Notes under the pieces: model-generated
Database searches by the model: none
What the model saw: only the letters and a program-made list of their open reading frames with translations
Told to the model about the DNA's origin: nothing
Part shown: positions 8,537 to 17,336 of the stretch, piece by piece
How positions within the stretch are numbered: the stretch's first letter is position 1
Layout: each line of letters begins with the position of its first letter
Position numbers and translations under genes: made by a program
Source: Streptomyces yangpuensis
Lineage (GTDB): Bacteria > Actinomycetota > Actinomycetes > Streptomycetales > Streptomycetaceae
DNA length: 64,000 nucleotides
Reading direction: 5' to 3'
Assembly (NCBI RefSeq): GCF_001005295.1
Contig: NZ_LBMK01000006.1
Span: 211,110 to 275,109 of the forward strand

Positions 8537-8918
8537 TGTTCGCTCTCCCCCTCTGGGTGTTAGCGGTGTCTCAGCGCACGTAACGCACGAGAGGCCGGAC
8601 TTGTGCCCGACCTGAGGCGGAGATTTTGCCTCACATCAAGGTCTGTTACTCAATCGACACCCAGCCGCCCGCCTGGAGGGGCGATCGGCTGGGATGACGA
8701 CCGGGACCGTACACGGTCCGGGCGCCGTCTTGCACAAACGCCACCCCGTGTATTTCCCGCCATTCGGGGGGCCGGAAACCCGGACGTCCCGGGCGTTCCG
8801 GCCTCCCCCGAGTCACCGAACGCACAGGCCTGGACACCGGCCACTGTGATCGATCACACAGGGGTGGATGTATTCAGAGGCCATGAATTCAGCCAAAAGC
8901 GAACACGGGGTGAGGCTC
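8537..8918. other. 382-base intergenic region upstream of DUF4193
   Basis: This stretch lies between the end of cutS and the start of DUF4193, both on the minus strand. It should hold the DUF4193 promoter. Visible elements are a perfect 14-base palindrome (8845-8858, listed separately) and a 6-bp inverted repeat TGAGGC/GCCTCA (8613-8618, 8628-8633) that may be a weak hairpin or operator. Short open frames here have no homology signals and were not called. Confidence 0.5.
8845..8858. promoter_or_regulatory. Crp-like palindrome (GTG-N6-CAC)
   Basis: The perfect palindrome TGTGATCGATCACA contains GTG-N6-CAC, the consensus reported for Streptomyces Crp. It lies about 310 bases upstream of the DUF4193 start and 60 bases beyond the 3' end of cutS. 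The distance from any start is large, so the regulated gene is uncertain. Confidence 0.45.
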
Positions 8919-10163
8919 TCACAAAGGCAGAGTGACACGCATCACGAGGCCACCGCCCTCCCGGGGCATCGCCTGGATCCTGCCGCCGTGTGCGCGCGCC
9001 ACAGAGCGCGCGATCGACAGACCCAGCCCGACACCCTTGTCACTGCCCGTACGCTCCGTACGCAGCCGCCTGAACGGTTCGAAGAGGTTGTCCACCTCGT
9101 ACGCGGGAACCACGGGACCCGTGTTCGACACCAGGAGCACCGCCTGGCCGTGCTGGGCCTCGGTGGTGACCTCCACCCAGCCGTCCTCCGGCACGTTGTA
9201 CCGGACGGCGTTCTGCACCAGGTTGAGGGCGATCCGCTCCAGCAGGACGCCGTTGCCCTGCACGACGGCCGGCGCGCGCTCGCCGCGGATCTCCACACCC
9301 TTGGCCTCGGCCTCGCCGCGCACCTGGTCGACGGCGCGCGAGGCGACCTCCGCCAGGTCCACGGGCTTGCGCTCGACGATCTGGTTCTCGCTGCGGGCCA
9401 GCAGCAGCAGGCCCTCGACCAGCTGCTCGCTGCGCTCGTTGGTGGCGAGCAGGGTCTTGCCGAGCTGCTGGAGCTCCACCGGGGCGCCCGGGTCCGACAG
9501 GTGCACCTCCAGCAGGGTCCGGTTGATCGCCAGCGGCGTCCGCAGCTCGTGCGAGGCGTTGGCGACGAACCGCTGCTGGGCCGTGAAGGCCCGCTCCAGC
9601 CGGTCGAGCATCTCGTCGAAGGTGTCGGCGAGCTCCTTGAGCTCGTCGTCCGGCCCGTCCAGCTCGATCCGCCGGGTCAGGTCGGAGCCGACCACGCGGC
9701 GGGCGGTACGGGTGATCTTGCCCAGCGGCGAGAGCACCCGGCCGGCCATCGCGTAGCCGAAGGCGAAGGCGATGATGCTCAGCCCCAGCAGGGCCATCAG
9801 CGAGCGGCTCAGCAGGTCGTCCAGGGCGTGCCTGCGCTGTTCGAGGATGCACTGGCCGATCGCCGCGTTGAACTGGTCGGGCGTGAGTTCGAGCCCCACC
9901 ACTCCCGGGCAGGAACTGCTGGTGACCTTCACCTGGCCGCCGACGATCTGGAACGGCAGGGCGTTGCCCTGCCGCAGGGCCTGGGCCGCCAGCAGGTAGA
10001 TGATCGACAGCAGCAGGATGCCCGCGATCAGGAACATCCCGCCGTAGAGCAGGGTGAGGCGTATCCGGATGGTCGGCCTCAGCCACGGGAAGGGACCCTC
10101 GGGCTGGCCGGGGTCCCAGGTCGGTTTCGGTGGCGCCGCCGGTGGCGCCGGAGTGGTCGCCAT
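8919..10163 (-). CDS. cutS: CutS sensor histidine kinase
   Basis: The 414-residue sensor kinase has a proline-rich cytoplasmic N-terminus (1-30) and a first membrane helix (about 36-60). A short extracytoplasmic loop (61-120) contains two cysteines, Cys85 and Cys105. A second helix (121-141), HAMP, the H-box ANASHELRTP (His205) and a HATPase domain follow. Gene order with the regulator 4 bases upstream identifies CutRS, first described in Streptomyces for effects on antibiotic production and later linked to secretion stress. The paired cysteines could form a redox-sensitive disulfide; that is inference. Confidence 0.9.
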   Translation of the reverse strand: MATTPAPPAAPPKPTWDPGQPEGPFPWLRPTIRIRLTLLYGGMFLIAGILLLSIIYLLAAQALRQGNALPFQIVGGQVKVTSSSCPGVVGLELTPDQFNAAIGQCILEQRRHALDDLLSRSLMALLGLSIIAFAFGYAMAGRVLSPLGKITRTARRVVGSDLTRRIELDGPDDELKELADTFDEMLDRLERAFTAQQRFVANASHELRTPLAINRTLLEVHLSDPGAPVELQQLGKTLLATNERSEQLVEGLLLLARSENQIVERKPVDLAEVASRAVDQVRGEAEAKGVEIRGERAPAVVQGNGVLLERIALNLVQNAVRYNVPEDGWVEVTTEAQHGQAVLLVSNTGPVVPAYEVDNLFEPFRRLRTERTGSDKGVGLGLSIARSVARAHGGRIQAMPREGGGLVMRVTLPL

Positions 10164-10167
10164 GCGG

Positions 10168-10821
10168 TCAGATCCGGTATCCGGAACCGGGCACCGTCAC
10201 GATGACGGGCGGCTCGCCCAGCTTGCGGCGCAGGGTCATCACCGTCACACGCACCACGTTGGTGAACGGGTCGGTGTTCTCGTCCCAGGCCTTCTCCAGC
10301 AGCTGCTCGGCGGAGACCACGGTCCCCTCGCTGCGCATGAGGACCTCCAGGACCGCAAACTCCTTCGGGGCCAGCTGCACCTCGCGGCCCTCACGGAACA
10401 CCTCGCGCCGGTTCGGGTCCAGCTTGATGCCGGCCCGCTCCAGTACGGGCGGCAGCGCGACGGTGGTGCGCCGGCCGAGCGCCCGCACCCGGGCGGTGAG
10501 CTCGGTGAAGGCGAAGGGCTTGGGCAGGTAGTCGTCCGCCCCGAGCTCCAGGCCCTCCACGCGGTCGCTCACGTCGCCGGAGGCGGTCAGCATCAGCACC
10601 CGGGTGGGCATGCCGAGCTCGACGATCTTCCGGCAGACGTCGTCACCGTGGACGAGCGGGAGGTCCCGGTCGAGCACCACCACGTCGTAGTCGTTCACGC
10701 CGACCCGCTCCAGGGCGGCGGCGCCGTCGTACACGACGTCCACGGCCATGGCCTCCCGGCGCAGGCCGGTGGCCACCGCATCGGCGAGCAGCTGCTCGTC
10801 CTCGACGACGAGTACGCGCAC
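10168..10821 (-). CDS. cutR: CutR response regulator
   Basis: This 217-residue OmpR-family regulator has a receiver domain (acidic pair at 8-9, phospho-acceptor Asp51 in VVLDRDLP, Lys in LPKPFA). Its winged-helix DNA-binding domain ends in VPGSGYRI. The GTG at 10821 was chosen because GGAGGAAGG lies 8 bases upstream and the receiver begins VRVLVVEDEQ. The frame is open as far as 11328 but has no conserved residues there and would cross the small plus-strand gene. CutS follows after 4 bases. Confidence 0.92.
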   Translation of the reverse strand: MRVLVVEDEQLLADAVATGLRREAMAVDVVYDGAAALERVGVNDYDVVVLDRDLPLVHGDDVCRKIVELGMPTRVLMLTASGDVSDRVEGLELGADDYLPKPFAFTELTARVRALGRRTTVALPPVLERAGIKLDPNRREVFREGREVQLAPKEFAVLEVLMRSEGTVVSAEQLLEKAWDENTDPFTNVVRVTVMTLRRKLGEPPVIVTVPGSGYRI

Positions 10822-11067
10822 GTCGTTTCCTTCCTCCGAGCCCAGAAGGGCACACGTGTATTGCGTCGTACATCCTGCCCGTTTCGGCCGTAAACCGGCT
10901 GTAAGACGGGTCCTGCGGGGGCTCACGGGGCGGAAGTGAGGATTCCCTCGCCCCGAGAGGTTTCTGAGGCCAGGGTGCCGGGGAGGACGTGAGAACACCC
11001 CATCCACTCCCTGACGGCGGTATCGCCACGTGCCGCCGCCGACCCACGAAGAGGGGGCGAACCCATC

Positions 11068-11247
11068 ATGGACGCATTCAGCGCGGGTCTCCTGCAGCGC
11101 ATCAGGGCCACGCAGTCGGATCTCAGGCACGCCCGTGAGACGGGCGACGACTTCCTCGCGGAAGTGGAACAGGCGGAGCTGGAAGACCTGCAGCGCCTGG
11201 CCGCCGAGCACGGCGTCCCGGTCTCGGCCTGCGTTCCCGCCTGCTGA
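11068..11247 (+). CDS. Small conserved-looking protein, 59 aa
   Basis: An ATG preceded by GAGGGGG opens a 59-codon frame. The product is strongly amphipathic and acidic (DAFSAGLLQRIRATQSDL, then ETGDDFLAEVEQAELEDLQRL) and ends VSACVPAC. It looks like a two-helix hairpin with a C-terminal pair of cysteines. Composition and GC-rich third positions are those of a real gene, and a very strong terminator lies 38 bases after the stop. I believe similar small proteins occur in other Streptomyces, but no function is known. Divergent from cutR, 246 bases away. Confidence 0.72.
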   Translation: MDAFSAGLLQRIRATQSDLRHARETGDDFLAEVEQAELEDLQRLAAEHGVPVSACVPAC

Positions 11248-11284
11248 CCGGTCTGCCGGACGGCTGCTGAGCGCCGGCTCCAGA

Positions 11285-11334
11285 ACGTGCGTGGACCCCG
11301 GCCGCCCCCTCGGGCGGCCGGGGTCCACGCACGT
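11285..11334. terminator. Very strong bidirectional terminator hairpin
   Basis: A 23-bp perfect inverted repeat (11285-11307 with 11312-11334) with a 4-base loop CCTC lies between the small plus-strand gene and the convergent inositol phosphatase gene. It would terminate transcription from both sides. Confidence 0.9.
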
Positions 11335-11344
11335 CCGGCCGCGC

Positions 11345-12148
11345 TCAGTCGTGCCAGGCCCCGGCCTCCTCCAGCAGCGGCTGGAGCGAGGCGAACACCG
11401 CCGGGGTGGCGGCCAGGGCCAGCTCGCCCGAGGCCGGCTCCCCCGGGCGGCCGCCGGTCGCGGCCCCCGCCTCGCGGGCGATCAGCTCCCCGGCGGCCAG
11501 GTCCCAGGGGTTCAGGCCGCGCTCGTAGTAGCCGTCCAGGCGTCCCGCGGCCACGTCGCACAGGTCCAGCGCCGCCGAGCCGCCCCGCCTGATGTCCCGC
11601 ACCAGCGGGATGATCCGCTGCGCCACGTCGGCCTGGTGCGCCCGCCGGGTCTGGACGTAGGCGAACCCGGTCCCCACCAGCGCCTGGTCCAGCGGGGCGG
11701 CCGGACGGCAGGCGAGGCGTGCCGGGCCCAGCCAGGCGCCGCCGCCGAGGACGGCGTGGTAGACCTCGCCGCGCATCGGCGCCGCCACGACGCCCACCAC
11801 GGTCTCGCCCTCGTACTCGGCGGCGACGGACACGCCCCAGCTGGGAAGTCCGTAGAGGTAGTTCACGGTGCCGTCCAGCGGGTCGACGACCCACCGCACC
11901 CCGCTGGTCCCCGGGCTGTCCGCGCCCTCCTCGCCCAGCAGCCCGTCCTCGGGGCGCCGCTCGGCGAGGATGCCGGTGATCAGCTTCTCCGCCGCGATGT
12001 CCATCTCGGTCACCACGTCGATGGGGCTGCTCTTCGTCGCCGCCACCGCCAGATCGGCCGGCCGGCCGTCGCGCAGCAGGGCCCCGGCCTGCCGGGCGGC
12101 CTCCATGCCGACCGCCAGCAGTTCGGCCTTCAGTTCTTCGGAGATCAC
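11345..12148 (-). CDS. Inositol monophosphatase family protein
   Basis: The 267-residue protein carries the lithium-sensitive Mg-dependent phosphatase motifs. WVVDPLDGTVNY (about 83-94) binds two metal ions, and the second signature NPWDLAAGELIAREAGA lies near 205-221. Substrates in this family include myo-inositol-1-phosphate, histidinol phosphate and related sugar phosphates; which applies here cannot be told. It starts 16 bases after the ferrochelatase stop on the same strand, so the two are probably one transcript. Confidence 0.9.
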   Translation of the reverse strand: MISEELKAELLAVGMEAARQAGALLRDGRPADLAVAATKSSPIDVVTEMDIAAEKLITGILAERRPEDGLLGEEGADSPGTSGVRWVVDPLDGTVNYLYGLPSWGVSVAAEYEGETVVGVVAAPMRGEVYHAVLGGGAWLGPARLACRPAAPLDQALVGTGFAYVQTRRAHQADVAQRIIPLVRDIRRGGSAALDLCDVAAGRLDGYYERGLNPWDLAAGELIAREAGAATGGRPGEPASGELALAATPAVFASLQPLLEEAGAWHD

Positions 12149-12164
12149 GGTTCCCCTCCTCTTC

Positions 12165-13319
12165 CTAGGCGTACGGGCTGTCCGCGCCCGCGGCGGCCGG
12201 CCGCGGGGCCCGCGCCGGGCAGCAGCCCACCGCGCACAGGTCGTGGCTCTGTCCGAGCGTGCCCACCCAGCACTCCTGCGCCGCCTCGCCGCGCTCCTTG
12301 GCGGCCCGCTCCAGGACGAGCTCCCGTACGGCCTCGGCGAAGCGCGGGTCGGCGCCGACGGTCGCGGAGCGCGCGACGGGCAGGCCCAGTTCGGCGGCCT
12401 TGGCGGTGGCCTCGGTGTCCAGGTCGTACAGGACTTCCATGTGGTCGGAGACGAAGCCGATGGGGACCATGACCACGGCGGGGGCGCCCTCGGCGTGCAG
12501 GGTCTCCAGGTGGTCGCAGATGTCCGGCTCCAGCCACGGGATGTGCGGGGCGCCGCTGCGGGACTGGTAGACGAGCCGCCAGGGGCGGGCGACGCCGGTG
12601 CGCACCGCGACCTCGTCGGCGATCACCCGGGCGACGTCGAGGTGCTGCTTGACGTACGCGCCGCCCTCACCGCCCTCGGTGTGGTCCGGGACGGGGCCGG
12701 AGGTGTCGGCGGCGGCGGTCGGGATGGAGTGCGTGGTGAAGGCGAGGTGCGCGCCGGCGCGTACCTCCTCGGGGAGCGCGTCGAGCGAGGCCACCACGCC
12801 GTCGATCATGGGCTCCACGAAGCCGGGGTGGTTGAAGTAGTGCCGCAGCTTGTCGACGCGCGGCGGCTCCACGCCCTCCTGCTCCAGCGCGGCCAGGGCG
12901 TCGGCCAGGTTCTCGCGGTACTGCCGGCAGCCCGAGTACGAGGCGTAGGCGCTGGTGGCGAGGACCGCGATCCGGCGGCGGCCGTCGGCGGCCATCTCGC
13001 GCATCACGTCGTTCAGGTAGGGGGCCCAGTTCCGGTTGCCCCAGTAGACCGGCAGGTCCAGCCCGTGACCGGCGAAGTCCTTGCGCAGCGCGTCGAGCAG
13101 CTCGCGGTTCTGCCGGTTGATCGGGCTGACCCCGCCGAAACCGAAGTAGTGCTGCCCGACCTCCTTGAGCCGCTCGCGCGGGATGCCGCGCCCGCGGGTG
13201 ACGTTCTCCAGGAACGGCACGACGTCGTCGGGTCCTTCGGGGCCGCCGAAGGAGAGCAGCAGGAGTGCGTCGTACGGGGCGGCGGACTCGGCGCCGGGGG
13301 CACGGAACTGGTCTGACAT
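12165..13319 (-). CDS. hemH: Ferrochelatase (coproporphyrin-type)
   Basis: The enzyme inserts Fe(II) into a porphyrin at the end of haem synthesis. Gram-positive and actinobacterial forms act on coproporphyrin III (also named CpfC). The 384-residue protein shows [15 protein letters not shown] at the N-terminus, [28 protein letters not shown] and [18 protein letters not shown]-terminal Cys set ([18 protein letters not shown]) matches the [2Fe-2S]-binding tail of actinobacterial ferrochelatases. The ATG at 13319 is preferred because the open frame continues for 328 codons without homology. An iron-box-like site lies 68 bases upstream. Confidence 0.95.
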   Translation of the reverse strand: MSDQFRAPGAESAAPYDALLLLSFGGPEGPDDVVPFLENVTRGRGIPRERLKEVGQHYFGFGGVSPINRQNRELLDALRKDFAGHGLDLPVYWGNRNWAPYLNDVMREMAADGRRRIAVLATSAYASYSGCRQYRENLADALAALEQEGVEPPRVDKLRHYFNHPGFVEPMIDGVVASLDALPEEVRAGAHLAFTTHSIPTAAADTSGPVPDHTEGGEGGAYVKQHLDVARVIADEVAVRTGVARPWRLVYQSRSGAPHIPWLEPDICDHLETLHAEGAPAVVMVPIGFVSDHMEVLYDLDTEATAKAAELGLPVARSATVGADPRFAEAVRELVLERAAKERGEAAQECWVGTLGQSHDLCAVGCCPARAPRPAAAGADSPYA

Positions 13320-13386
13320 GCCTCGAATCCTGCCACCCGGCCGCTGCCCCCGGTAACGGACCCGGGTCCGTCTCACACCCCGGATG

Positions 13387-13405
13387 ACAGGTAAGGTCAC
13401 CCTAA
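13387..13405. promoter_or_regulatory. DmdR1/DtxR-type iron box (candidate)
   Basis: The 19-mer ACAGGTAAGGTCACCCTAA matches the DtxR/DmdR1 consensus TTAGGTTAGGCTAACCTAA at 13 of 19 positions, including both AGG/CCT cores. It lies between the divergent hemH (68 bases away) and MFS (86 bases away) genes, so an Fe-loaded repressor there could control both. Confidence 0.55.
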
Positions 13406-13490
13406 GTTCCTGCCCGTCGCATTCCCGTGCGCGCGCTTCACTGGCAGACGTAACCTGTGTGAGCCAATCCAGTCCCTTACGGAGGGCAGC

Positions 13491-14744
13491 GTGCCCAGTC
13501 CCTACCGCGCGATATTCGCGACCCCCGGCACCAAGGGGTTCACAGCCGCCGGCCTCATAGGCCGGATGCCGCTGTCCATGGTGGGCATCGGTGTCCTCAC
13601 GATGATCACCGAGCTGGGCGGCAGCTACGCCCTCGCCGGCGGGATCACCGCCACCATCGCCCTGTCCGCCGCCGCTGTGGGCCCCCAGGTCTCCCGGCTG
13701 GTCGACCAGCACGGACAGCGCCGGGTGCTGCGCCCCGCCACCCTGGTCGCCGCCGCCTCGGTGACCGGCCTGCTGGCCGCCGCCGCCCGGGGCTGGCCGA
13801 GCTGGACGCTCTTCGTCTTCGCCGTCGTCGCCGGGTGCGTGCCCAGCGTCGGCTCGATGGTCCGGGCCCGCTGGACGGCCCTGTTCCGCGACACCCCCCA
13901 GCTGCACACGGCCTACTCCTTCGAGTCCATCCTCGACGAGGTCTGCTTCATCGTGGGTCCGCCCCTCGCCGCCACGCTCTCGGCCGGCTGGTTCCCCGAG
14001 GCCGGCCCCGTGGTCGCCGTCGTCTTCCTCGTGACGGGCGTGTGGTGGCTGACGGCCCTGACGGCCACCGAGCCGAAGCCGCATCCGCGGCACGAGCACT
14101 CGGACCTCTCGTCCGCGCTGCGCTCCCCCGGCCTGCAGGTACTCGTGGCGACCTTCGTGGCGACCGGCGCGATCTTCGGCTCCGTGGACGTGGCCACCCT
14201 CGCCTTCGCCGAGGAGCACGGCAGCAAGTCCCTCGGCGGCATCTTCCTCGCCGTGTGGGCCTTCGGCTCCTGCCTCGCGGGGATCGTCTTCGGCCTGCTG
14301 CACTTCAAGGGCAAGGCCGAACCTCGCTGGGTGGTGGGCATCAGTGCGATGGCCGTGAGTATGATCCCCCTCCTACTGGCCGGGAACCTTCCGATTCTGG
14401 CCGTGGCGCTCTTCGTCTCGGGCCTCGCCATCGCTCCCACGATGATCACCACGATGGCCCTGATCGAGGCGCACGTACCACACGCGAAGCTGACCGAGGG
14501 CATGACCTGGATCAGCACCGGCCTCGCGGTCGGTATCGCGCTCGGGTCCTCCGTGACCGGCTGGGTCGTCGACGCCGCCGGTGCACGGACCGGGTACGTC
14601 GTCTCCCTCTCGGCGGGGGCGGCCGCGGCGGCGGTTGCGTTCGCGGGATACCGCCGGCTGACGAGGCCGGCGCAAGGGGAGGAGCCTGCAACCGATGGGG
14701 ACGGCGACAGCACGGAACGGCAGCACGGCGACCGCGTGGCGTAA
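13491..14744 (+). CDS. MFS transporter
   Basis: The 417-residue protein has 12 predicted membrane helices with the two-by-six arrangement of major facilitator transporters. Loops such as [17 protein letters not shown] after helix 2 play the role of the MFS A-motif. The GTG start is supported by GGAGGG 5 bases upstream. The C-terminal 17 codons overlap the next gene by 50 bases. Substrate is unknown. Position opposite hemH with a shared iron-box-like site hints at a link to iron or haem, which is inference only. Confidence 0.88.
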   Translation: MPSPYRAIFATPGTKGFTAAGLIGRMPLSMVGIGVLTMITELGGSYALAGGITATIALSAAAVGPQVSRLVDQHGQRRVLRPATLVAAASVTGLLAAAARGWPSWTLFVFAVVAGCVPSVGSMVRARWTALFRDTPQLHTAYSFESILDEVCFIVGPPLAATLSAGWFPEAGPVVAVVFLVTGVWWLTALTATEPKPHPRHEHSDLSSALRSPGLQVLVATFVATGAIFGSVDVATLAFAEEHGSKSLGGIFLAVWAFGSCLAGIVFGLLHFKGKAEPRWVVGISAMAVSMIPLLLAGNLPILAVALFVSGLAIAPTMITTMALIEAHVPHAKLTEGMTWISTGLAVGIALGSSVTGWVVDAAGARTGYVVSLSAGAAAAAVAFAGYRRLTRPAQGEEPATDGDGDSTERQHGDRVA

Positions 14745-16023
14745 CTGGGCGGGCAACGTCACCGCCACGCCCACCCGCGTGGTGACCCCGGCATCGGTCG
14801 GGGAGCTCCAGGAGGCGGTCCGCCGGGCCGCCGAGGACGGGCTGCGGGTGAAGGCGGTCGGCACCGGCCACTCCTTCACCGCGGCCGCCGCGACCGACGG
14901 GGTCCTCGTACGGCCCCAGGCGCTGGCGGGGATCCGCTCGGTCGACCGCGCCGCGGGCACCGTCACGGTGGCGGCGGGCACGGCCCTGAAGGACCTCAAC
15001 CGGGCCCTCGCCGCCGAGGGCCTCTCGCTCACCAACATGGGCGACATCATGGAGCAGACGGTCTCCGGCGCCACGAGCACCGGCACCCACGGCACCGGCC
15101 GCGACTCGGCCTCCATCGCCGCCCAGATCCGCTCCATGGAACTGGTCACCGCGGACGGCGAGCTGCTGGTCTGCTCGGAGAAGGAGAACCCCGAGGTCTT
15201 CGCCGCGGCCCGGGTGGGCATCGGCGCGCTCGGCATCGTCACCGCGATCACCTTCGCCGTGGAGCCGCTCTTCTTCCTGACCGCCCGTGAAGAGCCCATG
15301 GGCTTCGACCGGGTGACCGCGGAGTTCGAGGAGCACTTCGCGGAGAACGAGCACTTCGAGTTCTACTGGTTCCCGCACACCGGCAACTGCAACACCAAGC
15401 GCAACAACCGCAGCCAGGGCCCCGCCGCCCCGCCCGGCCCGGTCAGCGGCTGGATCGAGGACGAGCTGCTCTCCAACGGCCTCTTCCAGGCCGTCAACAC
15501 ACTGGGCCGCGCGGTCCCGGCCACCATCCCCTCCATCGCCCGCGTGGCCAGCCGTGCCCTGTCGGCGCGCACCTACACCGACATCCCGTACAAGGTGTTC
15601 ACCAGCCCGCGCCGGGTGCGGTTCGTGGAGATGGAGTACGCCCTCCCGCGCGAGGCCGTGGTGGAGGCGCTGCGGGAGCTGCGGGCGATGGTCGACCGCT
15701 CCCGGCTGCGGATCAGCTTCCCGGTGGAGGTCCGGACGGCCCCGGCGGACGACATCGCGCTGTCCACGGCCTCGGGGCGCGACACGGCCTACATCGCGGT
15801 GCACATGTACCGGGGCACCCCGTACCAGGCGTACTTCACCGCGGCCGAGCAGATCTTCACCGCGCACGGCGGGCGCCCGCACTGGGGCAAGGTGCACACC
15901 CGGGACGCCGCGTACTTCTCCCGGATCTACCCGCGCTTCGGCGAGTTCACCGCGCTGCGCGACCGCCTCGACCCGGACCGGGTCTTCGGCAACGACTACC
16001 TGCGGCGCGTCCTGGGGGCCTGA
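14695..16023 (+). CDS. FAD-linked oxidase, aldonolactone oxidase family
   Basis: The 442-residue protein has an N-terminal PCMH-type FAD-binding domain (about 18-180: VVTPASVGELQEAV, VGTGHSFTAAA, GATSTGTHGTG). A C-terminal ALO domain ends in the conserved HWGKVHT and RLDPDRVFGNDYLRR. Relatives oxidise D-arabinono-1,4-lactone, L-gulono-1,4-lactone or alditols with O2. No His was seen where covalent FAD would attach in the first domain (GTGHS does contain one candidate). The ATG is preceded by GGGGAGGAG and lies inside the MFS gene (50-base overlap). Confidence 0.88.
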   Translation: MGTATARNGSTATAWRNWAGNVTATPTRVVTPASVGELQEAVRRAAEDGLRVKAVGTGHSFTAAAATDGVLVRPQALAGIRSVDRAAGTVTVAAGTALKDLNRALAAEGLSLTNMGDIMEQTVSGATSTGTHGTGRDSASIAAQIRSMELVTADGELLVCSEKENPEVFAAARVGIGALGIVTAITFAVEPLFFLTAREEPMGFDRVTAEFEEHFAENEHFEFYWFPHTGNCNTKRNNRSQGPAAPPGPVSGWIEDELLSNGLFQAVNTLGRAVPATIPSIARVASRALSARTYTDIPYKVFTSPRRVRFVEMEYALPREAVVEALRELRAMVDRSRLRISFPVEVRTAPADDIALSTASGRDTAYIAVHMYRGTPYQAYFTAAEQIFTAHGGRPHWGKVHTRDAAYFSRIYPRFGEFTALRDRLDPDRVFGNDYLRRVLGA

Positions 16024-16029
16024 GGCAGG

Positions 16030-16815
16030 TCAGGGGGCACTCGTCCGCGGCGACGGCGTCGCACCGCCGGCGCTCGGCGCCGTCGGCGGGGCCGGGTCGG
16101 GCGCCGACGGTGTGGGGGTCGGCGCCGGCCCGTGCGTCGGCGCCGAGGGGCCCGGCGCCGGCTCGCCGGAGCGTGACGGTCCGGGGTCCGGAGCCGGGCT
16201 CCGGCTCCCGTCAGGCCGGGAGGGGGTCGGGGAGGTCCCCGGCCCGGGGGTGCCGGCGCCGCCCCGCCGCCCTTTCTCCCCGTCGGCCGGACCGTGTTCG
16301 GGCGGGGCGGGATCCTCGCCCGCCGTGCGGGTTCCGCCGGAGAAGAGGGTGCCGCCGCCGCTGCTGACGGAGGTGCCTGCCAGCGCCTCGTAGGTGCCGA
16401 GGCCGCCGATGGCGAGGGCGAAGGCGGCGCCGGAGGCCACCGCGGTGCGCTTCCATCCGCGCATCCGGGTGCCGTGCACGGTGGCCGCGCCGAACTCCTG
16501 CGCCGGGCCCGCGGCCGCCGCGGCCTCCCCCTCCTCGTGGTGCGGCGGCACCTGACGGGCCCTCGGCCGGGTGCTCTCGCGCAGCCGGCCGCCGGTGCGC
16601 CGGAACAGGTGCTGGATGACGGGTCCGCCCGCGGTGGTGACGACGCTGACCACACCGGCGCCGAGGATGGTCCCGTAGACGCCCATCTTCGAGGCGAGCA
16701 GGGCGGCGGCGACGGTGGCGAGGGAGGATCCGGCGACCTGGGCCACGCTCAGGTCGAGCTTCTTCGCCTCCGGTTCAACCCCGGCGTCACCCGTCGTCCT
16801 CCGGCCCATCGCCAT
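16030..16815 (-). CDS. Membrane protein with Pro/Ser/Gly-rich tail
   Basis: I do not recognise this 261-residue protein. It has a glycine/alanine-rich hydrophobic stretch at about 24-66 (probably one or two membrane helices) and a second at about 125-145 (AVASGAAFALAIGGLGTYEALAG). Its last 110 residues are Pro/Ser/Gly/Ala-rich and should be extended, probably on the outside. Such proteins are common near sepH in Streptomyces. It converges with the lactone-oxidase gene, 6 bases away. The low-complexity tail may vary in length between strains. Confidence 0.7.
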   Translation of the reverse strand: MAMGRRTTGDAGVEPEAKKLDLSVAQVAGSSLATVAAALLASKMGVYGTILGAGVVSVVTTAGGPVIQHLFRRTGGRLRESTRPRARQVPPHHEEGEAAAAAGPAQEFGAATVHGTRMRGWKRTAVASGAAFALAIGGLGTYEALAGTSVSSGGGTLFSGGTRTAGEDPAPPEHGPADGEKGRRGGAGTPGPGTSPTPSRPDGSRSPAPDPGPSRSGEPAPGPSAPTHGPAPTPTPSAPDPAPPTAPSAGGATPSPRTSAP

Positions 16816-17336
16816 CCCCTGTGTGTCCGGCCTCTCGTGCTTCCGCTCTTTCAGCAGTTACTGACAGCTGAGCGAAGGGGATAGTTCCGTTTCGGGTGAT
16901 TCTGTGAAGCAGGACACCCGCGACAAGTCGGCACACAAGGGCGGGACCCGACAGCGGGCAGCCCAACTCCCGCCGTCCGAGGAAACTTCGGCGGCGCGGC
17001 GGTCCACCCAGGTGGCCCGAATGGAGTACTGTGGCGAGCCCTGGGTCTGTCCTTCCTTTCGGATGTCCGGACCCGGGAGAGGGGGCCGGCTGACGGAAAG
17101 CGGCACTCGAAGACCGGCGATGCCGCGGCATTGCACGGTTCCTGCTGCGCACAGTAACCACTTGGTCACTGTGCGTGCCCAACAGGTAACCGTGCCATAA
17201 CGGCGATCAAGGGCGCATGCCCGACACGCCGGTTTAACTCGGCAAGGTTGTGGCAGGCTGCACCCGGGCAGGCCACACTCGACTAGCGGAAGCAGCGACG
17301 CACGTGACGTCGGCAGGCACCACCCGGGAGGTCCCC
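16816..17336. other. 521-base regulatory region upstream of sepH
   Basis: This divergent gap separates the Pro-rich membrane protein and sepH. Codon pattern does not support the short open frames inside it. It contains a 28-base near-palindrome at 17148-17175 and tandem GTnAC repeats (listed separately). It must hold the sepH promoter and that of the divergent gene; no clear -10/-35 pair could be fixed by eye. Confidence 0.55.
17148..17201. promoter_or_regulatory. Tandem AfsQ1/GlnR-like sites
   Basis: GTAAC-N6-GTCAC (17154-17169) fits the GTnAC-N6-GTnAC pattern described for AfsQ1 and resembles GlnR half-sites. It is embedded in a 28-base palindrome with only two mismatched pairs. A second copy GTAAC-N6-ATAAC follows at 17186-17201, 32 bases on. 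The sepH start is 136 bases downstream. Confidence 0.45.

Noticed and set aside
12165-14303. 712-codon frame giving an extended ferrochelatase
   Set aside because: The upstream 328 codons overlap the MFS gene on the opposite strand and the iron-box region; no homology.
16904-17200. Possible 98-codon plus-strand gene upstream of sepH
   Set aside because: No good RBS, atypical codon use for this genome and it would run over the conserved-looking palindrome at 17148.
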